From NCBI GenBank assembly GCA_963575745.1, contig CAUYUJ010019867.1:1-49875 (forward strand): a stretch of DNA of 49,875 nucleotides. The letters run 5' to 3'. The stretch's first letter is position 1. Each line of letters starts with the position of its first letter. A model generated the notes under the pieces. That model was not told the DNA's origin. It did not search any database and saw only the letters and a list, made by a program, of their open reading frames with translations. Positions 22,350-29,988 of the stretch are shown piece by piece. A program made the translations under genes and the position numbers. Source of the DNA: Prorocentrum cordatum. Its lineage: Eukaryota > Sar > Dinophyceae > Prorocentrales > Prorocentraceae.

Positions 22350-22655
22350 GGGCGCCGCGCGCACGCGAAAGGGCCCGCCCGCGGCGCCGCCCCCCGCGGC
22401 GGCCAGGCAGCTGGCCGTCCCCGCCCTCGGTGGCCAACGTGGCCGACTGGGGCGTGCCGATGATGTCTGAGCCCTGCGCTCAGCCCGCCGCACGGCGGCC
22501 GGGCCGACGGCCGCCCAATCGGCCGCGGCCGCGCGAGTCGTGGTCGGCCGAGGGGCGTCTGCCGCGGGCCGCCGCGGGCGGCCTTTCCGGGGGAGGCCTG
22601 GCCCGCGACGGCTGCCGCGGCGCCCGCCAGTCGCCACGAGTCGACTACGCGTGAG
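22350..22655. other. GC-rich island, no recognised product
   Basis: A sharp switch from GAT repeats to GC-rich unique sequence. Open frames exist on both strands (+ strand S-V-A-N-V-A-D-W-G-V-P), with no domain. Ends at element I. Confidence 0.4.
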
Positions 22656-22833
22656 GCGGCCACGCGCAGAGGGGGCCGTGTGGGGGAGGGGGGAAGGCTG
22701 CTTAGAAGGCAGCTGCTTCTTGGAAGGCGCGAGCCTTCTCTGTACTGTAGATGTAGGGCCGGCGTCTTTAAGAAGCAGCCGCCTTCTCACACGCCTTCCC
22801 ACCTTCCCCTGCCCCCCCTCTGTGCGCGCCGCC
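22655..22833. mobile_element. Element I, copy 2 (best preserved)
   Basis: 179 bp with arms of about 75 bp: GGCGGCCACGCGCAGAGGGG, GGGGAAGGCTGCTTAGAAGG, CAGCTGCTTCTTGGAAGGC on the left pair in order with the right arm ending TCTGTGCGCGCCGCC. It separates a GC island from the following unique sequence. No coding frame is recognised. Confidence 0.65.
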
Positions 22834-23244
22834 AACCACAGGGGTCCCCGTAGCAGGGGTCGATGCGCTAGGATTGCTTGCTTGCATTTGGTCTCCCCGG
22901 CGGTCTCTTGAGGCCGCGCCCCATGGGTCACTCTTGCCTGGGGCCACTATGGCGTGCAGCTGAACGGAGGAAACGGGCCCTGAGGGAGACGGGTCCTGAA
23001 GTTTCTCGCCGCTTGGAGCTTCCTGGGGCCTCTCCACGTGCCCGAGGACTGTCACAGAACACGGCTCGGGACGAAGAGCTAGCTGGCTGTGGGGGAGGGC
23101 ACCCAGGGCACCCAGGGCAGCAGATGGACTCGACACAGCCCTGGAGGCTCCCAGGAGGGCCCCCGCGGGGAGGCGGCCGGGAGCCCCCCGGACATCCGGC
23201 GTCTCCAGTGTTTTTTCGAGACTCGGGGCTCGAGGGACGGGGGG

Positions 23245-23370
23245 TCAGAGCGCCAGATCTTGCAGCATCCTGCAGGTCCGGGGGCGCACCGACCCGGGCC
23301 TGGGTGCAGGATCCTGCAGGATCCTGCGGGATCCTGCAGGGCCTGACTGACCCGGATTTTGAGTGACTCG
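23245..23370 (+). repeat. Dispersed repeat J, copy 1 (GGATCCTGCA tandem)
   Basis: TGCAGGATCCTGCAGGATCC units, followed by GGGCCTGACTGACCCGG. The order is as in the copy at 28405. Confidence 0.6.
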
Positions 23371-25155
23371 GGTGAGCAGATCCCCGAGACGGGCCTCCGA
23401 CCTCTCGATCGCTTCCCTGGGGGCGGTCGTGTCAGCCCATAAGCCATTTCTTGACGGTCCCGAGGCCCCGCGAGGACCCCGTGAGGGGCCAAGACGTGTG
23501 ACAGCCTCCGCCCCGACCTGCTTGGGACGCCGGAGACCCGCTCGTCGACACCTCCGGGCCCTCGCCCGCAGCAGCCTCTGGGCCCCTCGGGCCGCCCCTC
23601 CCTCGGGCCGGGCGAAAGGGGGGGATTGGGAAAGGGGGGGGTACGAAATCTACTGCATGCAGCTGGTTTCGGCCTCACCGAGGGGGCCATTCCTCGATAC
23701 ATGGCCGCCTCCGGCGCCGGGAGGCGCCGGGGAAAGTCAGCTACGTGAGCTGATTCTCACCCCCCCCCTTTTGCTGTCCCCCCTTTCGCCCGACCCGACT
23801 CCCCCCGGGCGGCGCCGCGCGCCGCCGCCGGGCCGCCCGCGGGGCGCCGCGCCATGCCCGCGGGGGCGTGGCCGGGGGCGCCGGAGCGCGCGGCGGGCGC
23901 GCCGGCGGCCGCGGGCTCCGTGCAGGCCTCCCTGGCGGTGGCCGCCGCCCTGGTGGACGAGCGGGTCCCTGCGCCGAGATCGGCGACGGCGAGGGGCCCC
24001 GGGGAGCCTCTCGGGAGAGGGGGGCCGACATTTCAGGCCAGCCACGACTGGGGGAGCTGTGTTCCTGGCACCCCCCCTGGGGGGCCCCTCGATTCTGACA
24101 CCCCTCTCGAGGGATCGTCGATATGCGATGGGTTCCCCCAGGGGGGTAAGGACCACAGCTCACCCAGTTATGGCTAGTCGGGAGATGTAGGGAGGGCCCA
24201 GAGCTCGGGGGGACAGGGGGGTGGTTTCTGCAGGCGTGGCGAGCCAGGCCGCCTAGAGGGAGGATGCCCATAGAGTGCAAAGGCGGGGGCGTCAACGAGG
24301 CCGCGTCTTCACTGTGTCATTCGGGTTCGTTTTTTTTTTTTTTTGTCTCGCGGGGTTGTTGTCGAGGGGTTCTCGCGGGCGATCTGTCTCCCCCAGCCCC
24401 CGTCTTGTCGACGAAATGGAAAGCGCTCAGAAATAGGGGAAACCCCAGGGATACACCCCAATGGGGGCTAGCTGGACGTACCCCTATCGAGGATGGAGGG
24501 CCCCCAATCGTATATCCCAGGGTTGAGCCTGAAATTTTTGGTTCATTCAAAAAGCCCACGGAGCCTGGGATAGAGGTCGACATATGCGCTGTTAGGTTTT
24601 CAAGGCCCAGACATGCTCGCGTCGTGAGGCGACGGGAGGTTTTCGGCCGTTTTCGACCTCTGGAGGCCCTCCCGCCTGGTCCCGGACTCCGTCAATAACC
24701 ATCGACTCGGAATGCAAGACTAGCCCTGGGGACAGGATTTCCAGGAACCCAGTATTTCAAAAATCAAGACATCGGATGTCTGGGTGTCGGGCGATTCTCG
24801 TAGGTTTTCGATGGTTCCTCTCGGTTCCGGAGGTGCTCGGGCCCCGGGGTGGTTTGCATCGGCTCCGCCTCGTCGCAGCAGTTCCCTCGCGGGCGGTGTT
24901 CGGCGTTTTGCAGGGGTTTACCTTGATTCCTCTAGGTTTTCAGGCCGTCCAGGCCGTTGTGTTGTTTAGACTCGTAGAATCTGGGAAGTTTGCTTGCATG
25001 GAGACAGCGGGGCGTGTCGGAGCCCGAAAGGAAATTTGGACCCGACGCAAGTCGGGTCAAACCTGCGCGTCTTTTCGGCCCGGCGCTGTTTCTAAAGGTG
25101 GTGGAGGAGGGAGGGGTGCAAAATGCCATGCAAGCGAACTTGCTTGAGTCTGAAG
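23371..25155. other. Mostly unrecognised sequence
   Basis: Includes the candidate exon at 23810, a T run at 24331-24344 and AAATAGGGGAAACCCCAGGG at 24433, similar to text in element L. Nothing else supported. Confidence 0.4.
23810..23970 (+). CDS. Candidate exon ending A-L-V-D-E-R
   Basis: A + frame reads G-S-V-Q-A-S-L-A-V-A-A-A-L-V-D-E-R, then a possible GT donor (GAGCGG|GTCCCT). The same boundary text GTGGACGAGCGGGTCCCT occurs at 11300 and, on the other strand, a relative at 23535. It may be a shared exon-intron edge or just a repeat. Confidence 0.2.
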
Positions 25156-25159
25156 GAAA

Positions 25160-25690
25160 ACGCCCTCCTGGGGTCGGTTCCGCCTCGTCGAGGGCTTCTC
25201 CGGGGAGCCAGGACTCGTCCCAGACGTCGGCTTGAGGCCCGAGTTGTGCATGGCCCAAGGCTCAGCGGATCCGAGTTCGCATTCGATGTCTCGCCCCCCG
25301 ACGCCCTGGGTTCTTCCTCATCCGCTGGCCGCTCAGAGAAGGATGGGGGAACTCGGAGGTGCACTCCCCGGGGGAGCCACCCAGACACACCCCGTCTCGA
25401 GGATGTGCGCCCCGCGGGCTACATGTCCTCGAGTCTGGCCCGGATCTGATCTTGCTCACTCGGGACTTCCACAGAAGTCGAGGACTGGGAACGCCATGCC
25501 CCCCGTTCGGCCCGTCGGACGGCGGCAACCCCAGTCGCCGAGCCTGGCTCCGCTCGTTTGTCCATTCCCGAGTGGGAAACAGTCTGGGCTTGGGTTCGCC
25601 CTAATTACGCACTCCTCTCTTTTTGTCTGTCCATCCCCAACAGTTGGGAGGGAGTCCGGGACTGGGGCCGCCCTGCTCCTGGTCAGCAGG
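25160..25690 (+). repeat. Dispersed repeat K, copy 1 (old, about 500 bp)
   Basis: TCCGCCTCGTCGAGGGCTTC, GCTTGAGGCCCGAG, GGATCCGAGTTCGCA, CTGGCCGCTCAGAGAA and GATGTGCGCCCC occur in the same order and spacing as at 33448-33790. The copies are too diverged to show ends. Confidence 0.5.
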
Positions 25691-25959
25691 TCCATCCTGG
25701 CGGCACCTGCGAGTCCGAGCCCAGGAGGGCCCGGCGCCGAGCCCAGGACCTGGCCCGGCCAGGGCCGGCGCCAGCGCACCCTTGGCTGAAGTCGGGCCCG
25801 TCTCTCTAGGGGAAGATCCTTAAACAGGCAAAACATAGTCTGGGGACTATGTTTTTGGTATTCTTGTGACCATGTTGGAGAGCATCTTTGGAGTATTTCT
25901 CTTATTTCTCGTCGAAAAGGTCCCCCTTGTAGGGGGACGCGCCCGACGGAACCCTTGGC

Positions 25960-26160
25960 GCCGCAGCTGCAGGTCAAGGCCTCGAGCACGCGGCGCCCCG
26001 GCCCGTTGTGCCGCGACGTCCCCGGCCTGCGCGTCGTCGCGCCGGGCGCCGGCGGCCTCGCCGCGGCGGGCGGCGTGCGGCACGCCGCGGTGCCGCCCGG
26101 AGGGGTCGCGGAGGAGGAGGCGCAGCGGCGCGCAGAAGGGGGCGCGGCGGCGCGAGGGGT
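25960..26160 (+). CDS. Candidate exon in GC-rich island
   Basis: One + frame reads V-K-A-S-S-T-R-R-P-G-P-L-C-R-D-V-P-G-L-R and goes on to V-A-E-E-E-A-Q-R-R-A. A possible acceptor GCTGCAG|GTCAAGG precedes it. A TCC array cuts it off at 26160. No domain is recognised, and composition alone could explain the open frame. Confidence 0.2.
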
Positions 26161-26252
26161 GGCGCCCCTCCTCCTCCTCCTCCTCCTCCTCCTCCTCCTC
26201 CTCCTCCTCCTCGTTCTCCTCCTCCTCGTTCTCCTCCTCCTCCTCCTGGGCA
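26160..26252 (+). repeat. TCC array
   Basis: TCC with two TCGTTC interruptions. Confidence 0.95.
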
Positions 26253-26511
26253 GGCGGGGCCGAGAGAGAAGCCCACCCCGGCCCTGGCCTTCCAGGAGGG
26301 CTATAGGAGCCTGACCTTCCCAGGAGGGCTACCTCAAGCAGCACCTGGGCCTGGGTGCCCCAAGTTCCGGTCGTGCTTTTTGCGCAGCCCAGATGGGTCG
26401 ACAGGTTTGGAGCGCTAATTTTTTTAAAGTTCTCTGGCACGGCACGGAGCTTCCGCACAGGGGGAGAGGCAGTTGGTACGGGTCCCTGCCGCCGGGCGTT
26501 CTCCTCGCGTA

Positions 26512-26692
26512 CAGTCGGACCGAGGCATAAGTTCGCGATGTGGGTCCGAGGAGGGTACCCTAGCGTTCTTTGTGTTTGTTGGATGCTCGTGTGCACCCTG
26601 GGGAGGGTACCCTTGGATGGTCTGTCTGTTTTGGCCGACGGAGGGTCTCATGTGCTTGCTTGCAGGATGTTCCTCTGGCCTAGGTCCGACTG
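26512..26692. mobile_element. Element D, copy 3 (best inverted repeats)
   Basis: It starts CAGTCGGACCGAGGC and ends GGCCTAGGTCCGACTG, 13 of 15 paired. The body has GGAGGGTACCC twice and TTTTGGCCGACGGAGGGTCT. The 181-bp length is close to copy 2. The right-end motif is also the start of each 139-bp tandem unit at 3890-4740. Confidence 0.65.
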
Positions 26693-27289
26693 GACAGTCG
26701 GGGCGCTGAAGAAGGAACCTCTTTCGTTGGGGAGGGGCTCCGTGTCCCTTGATAGTTTCACAGTTTGCTCAAGGTTTTCCAGAGGTTCCCCACGGGAAAC
26801 CGAAGTTGAACCACTGGATGCAAAGGGGGCTCGTTCCATGTTTAGGGCTCCTCGGGTCAACGCCCCGACTGTAGGCTTGGAGGGGGGGGGGGGCGCATCG
26901 ACCCCCCGTCGCCCCTTGTCTGGACGCCCGACATGGGTACGGAATGAATGGGTACAATGCCCAACAGCAGTTCCTGCTCATTTTGAACAGGACTCGCTGT
27001 CCGCGCCGCCGCGGCCTGTGTCCACTTGAGACAGGAGGCCGCCTGCCCAACAGCGGCCGCTGCTGGTTTGAGACAACACTTGCTCTTGGGCATTGTGCCC
27101 ATTCTTTCGGTACCCATTTCGGGTGTCCAAACCCTGGTCGCCGATGCTATGAGGGCCTGGTGGCCGAGGACCCCGCCGAGGAGCGTGCGGAGATGCGCCA
27201 TGGGGGGCCCGCCTCGCCGATATCTGTCGGCGATGCAGCGCCGCTCCCGGGTCGAGGATTCCCTCGCCTGGGCCGATCCCACCACACTC

Positions 27290-27455
27290 AGGAGGGGGAA
27301 ACACACACAGACACAAGTCATCGTCGACTCCCAGGAAAGTGTAGGAACATATGACAAGTGGGGGGGAGGACGAAAGCCCAGAACATACGTGGAGATATGG
27401 GGAGTGCTGGGAGTTGTGTCCATTTGTTTGTGTGTCCCTGGGCCCCTTTACTAAC
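27290..27455 (+). repeat. Dispersed repeat M, copy 2
   Basis: AAACACACACAGACACAAGT, CGACTCCCAGGAAAG and CATTTGTTTGTGTGTCCCTG then GGCCCCTTTA match the copy at 10405. The internal minisatellite is reduced. It lies 30 bp before family A copy 3. Confidence 0.55.
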
Positions 27456-27487
27456 CCCCCTCATTAACACTCCCCCTCACCCGATGC

Positions 27488-27695
27488 GAAGATCAGGGGA
27501 ACGAGCAATGACACAAACATGAAAACTCGGAGGTCCGCGCGGGTTTCTCTGATCGGCGCTGGACCCCCCTGGCGGGGCCTCCGGCGCCGCCCCTGGCGCG
27601 CTCCGCGCGCCAGGGAGGGGAGTCCAGCGCCGATCCGAGAAATCCGCGCGGACCTCCGAGTTTTTAATGCTCATGTCATTGTTCGTTGCCCTGAG
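27488..27695. mobile_element. Family A element (copy 3), intergenic, full length
   Basis: 208 bp flanked by GATGC on both sides (27483-27487 and 27696-27700). The arms match over about 55 bases, for example AAAACTCGGAGGTCCGCGCG near 27520 against its complement near 27645. GGCGCTGGAC and GTCCAGCGCC pair around a CGGCGCC centre. Length, design and centre are as in introns 3 and 4. No flanking open frame identifies a host gene. Confidence 0.75.
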
Positions 27696-27892
27696 GATGC
27701 CCTCCACGCTGCGAGAGCTGCTTGCCTCGCTTCCGCTGTCCCCCCCCGTCTCGCGCGCCCCAATGTGGGGAGCCCGGGGAAGCCTCTTGCAGTCGAGGCG
27801 TTGAGGCACGGGCCGCTCTGGGCTCAGGAGGGGCTCCGCGTTGCAGGCCGTGCCTGAAGTCCAGGTCGGGCCCACCTGCTCCAAGGCTCTTC

Positions 27893-28060
27893 GCGGCACG
27901 CACGGGGGGGCGGGGGGAGGGGGGAGGCTTCGTACGCAGAAGGAGGCTGCTTCTCAGAAGGCACTGGCCTTGCACCTACAAGCAAGACCCTCGCCTGCCG
28001 AGAGGCAGCCTCCTGCTAAGAAGCCCTCCCCCCTCCCTCCACCCCCGTGTGCGCGCCGCC
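27893..28060. mobile_element. Element I, copy 3
   Basis: 168 bp. The left arm GCGGCACGCACGGGGGGGC, GAAGGAGGCTGCTTCTCAGA pairs with the right arm GAGAGGCAGCCTCCTGCTAA, GTGTGCGCGCCGCC. The centre differs from copies 1 and 2. Confidence 0.6.
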
Positions 28061-28404
28061 AAGGCTCGCCGCGGCCAGGAAAGTCCCTTCGTTCCTCTTT
28101 CAGCGTGCCCTAGACATTGTCTCTTCATCCTCTGGTGCGTCACGGTCGTTGCCCGGTTCCCCCCCGAGGTCATGGTAACCATCGTGCGTGTATGGTGGGG
28201 AGCTGGACCCCCCACATGCTGGTGCTCGCGCTCATACTGGCGATCGCAGCGCCCCCCCACCCCGATGTGCCGCACCCTGCCCGAGCGTTGCTGTTACCCG
28301 TCCCCCCCCAGCTTGGGTAACGACCGTTGCCGGAGCTCATCAGTCAGCAGCATTCGGGGCTGAAGAGGCGGGGGTCAGTGCAAACGGGGGTCAGTGCAAA
28401 CGGG

Positions 28405-28530
28405 GGTCAGCGAGAGCGACAGATTCTGCAGGATCCTGCAGGACCAGGGCTCCGGGCTTGGTGCAGGATCCTGCAGGATCCTGCAGGTACTCGCCGGACC
28501 CTGCCGGGCCTGACTGACCCGGGTTCGCAC
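28405..28530 (+). repeat. Dispersed repeat J, copy 2
   Basis: Two blocks of CTGCAGGATCCTGCAGG flank GCTCCGGGCTTGGTG, then GGGCCTGACTGACCCGGG as in copy 1. The preceding 28365-28412 is three units of GGGGTCAGTGCAAAC-like sequence. Confidence 0.6.
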
Positions 28531-28624
28531 TGGCCCGGGCCAGTACGTCCTCGGAGCAGCCTGCCGAGGCTCGCCGTGGCCAGGAAGGCCCCCGATCGCT
28601 GTTCCGCCCGCCGTCCTCGTGGCA

Positions 28625-28790
28625 GCTCAGGGGCTGCCGGGGGGAGCTCCTCCCGGAAGCCGGGAGGCTGCCCGCGCCCTCGGGGGAGGGCCGCCCCCCA
28701 TCGAGCGTGCCGCCGCCCCCCCCTGCTGCGCCTGCCGCCGAGGAGGAGGATGCGGGGCCGCTCCCCATCGGCGCGGCCCAGGCGTGTCGG
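28625..28790 (+). CDS. Candidate orphan exon, proline/acid-rich
   Basis: One + frame reads R-G-E-L-L-P-E-A-G-R-L-P-A-P-S and later A-A-E-E-E-D-A-G-P-L-P-I-G. An AG|G acceptor (GCAGCTCAG|GGG) lies before it and a possible GC donor (GCCCAG|GCGTG) after. The style resembles the linker after the coiled coil in exon B, so it could belong to a paralogous or upstream gene. Not recognised. Confidence 0.3.
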
Positions 28791-28799
28791 GGGGGCAAG

Positions 28800-29299
28800 C
28801 AGAGACTCGGGGGCCCCCCAACGGTTTGGGTGACCACACCGCGTGGCGAGCCACTGGAGTTTCGCGGTCACTGCACGGTTTTGGGACCCGGGTCGTTCTC
28901 CGAGGACGCCTCGGGCGACCGGGGCCTCCGAGGCCCCGAGACCGTGCGGTGACCGACCGCGCGGTGAGGCCTCCTGGAGACACAGGTCAAGTCGGAGATG
29001 CCGCGCTTGGCGTGTTTTTTTGGGGTGGGGGGGGTGGGGGGAGAGGTCAAGTGGGAGATGCCGCGCTTGGCGTGTTTTTTTGGGGTGGGTGGGGTGTGGG
29101 GGGGTGCGCGCAGGGTTCTGCCAGAGCTCTGGGGCTCTGGTGCGCCGCGCCTCCTCCCAGGCGAGAGCGGCGCCGGCGTCGAGAGCTCTTGCGCCCGCGC
29201 GCATCACCCCGGACCGCTGCTCCCCTGGGGGCGGAGCTGGGGTTGTGTCACCTCGAACACGTTCTGGGTGATGGAATCGATGGAGAGATAAGGTGGGTC
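28800..29299. other. Unrecognised; short tandem duplication at 28985-29105
   Basis: GAGATGCCGCGCTTGGCGTG followed by TTTTTTTGGGGTGGG occurs twice, 58 bp apart (28997 and 29055). Confidence 0.6.
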
Positions 29300-29537
29300 G
29301 AGGCCGCCCAGATGGGGTCGGAGTAGATGGGGTCGAAGGACCTCGCCGCATCGCCGATGCATCGGCGATGCGGCTTCATGTGGAGCCCGATGTTCTCCAC
29401 GCCGACGGCGCTGATGCATCGCTGGCGTCGCGGGTGCATCGCCAGTGCATCGGCGATGCATCGCCGATGCGGCGCGATCCTCCGACCCCATCTAGTCCGA
29501 CCCCATCTAATTACTCCAGCCCCATCTAGGAGGCCTC
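29300..29537. mobile_element. Element E, copy 2 (full, inverted ends)
   Basis: The left end GAGGCCGCCCAGATGGGGTC is the inverse of the right end GACCCCATCT...CCATCTAGGAGGCCTC. Both ends carry the AGATGGGGTCGGA motif more than once. The interior has several CGATGCATCG palindromes and a conserved CTCCACGCCGACGGCGCTGA segment. Confidence 0.7.
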
Positions 29538-29907
29538 TAGTAGGTCAGTTCTATAAAACATAGATGGGCATTGCGTTTACCATTCGTATGTCAGGGAATT
29601 ATCGTCAGGCCTCCTTGGGGCCTCTGCTGGGGTGTGTTTCGGCAGAAGCAATCAGTTCGTGGACACTCCCCCGCTCCCCGTCGCTCAAAGGTGGCACGCG
29701 CGGGGAAGACTGCGGTCGAAGTGCAACCCACTCAACCCACCGCCAGCATTGATCAGTGGGGGGAGGGGGGGAAGTGACAGATGAATGTAGCATGAGTGCT
29801 CGCCAAGTTCTTCGAGGCCTGTCTGACCAAGACCAATCGGCGCATCCCGCTGTGGTGACAAGGGAGAAGGGAGGCGGCACCAGTACCCTTTTGCTCCTCC
29901 CCCGGAG

Positions 29908-29988
29908 GTGCCAGGGGGCACCGCGTTCGACCAGCTGGCTGCCCGCCTCGTCGACCAGCATGCGGCCGACGTCGCCTGCCTGCGGGAG
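29908..29988 (+). CDS. Channel exon A: first half of N-terminal coiled coil
   Basis: The 27 codons read V-P-G-G-T-A-F-D-Q-L and continue through D-V-A-C-L-R-E. The acceptor is taken as the AG at 29906-29907, after a pyrimidine-rich run, and is followed by G. The donor is read as GAG|GAGATCGG, a GA donor, because joining there to exon B gives an unbroken heptad (LRE|ENGSLRAQ). The exon is open in the + frame and protein-like in composition, unlike the surrounding simple repeats. An acceptor at 29913-29914 is possible but would be phase 1. Confidence 0.6.
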
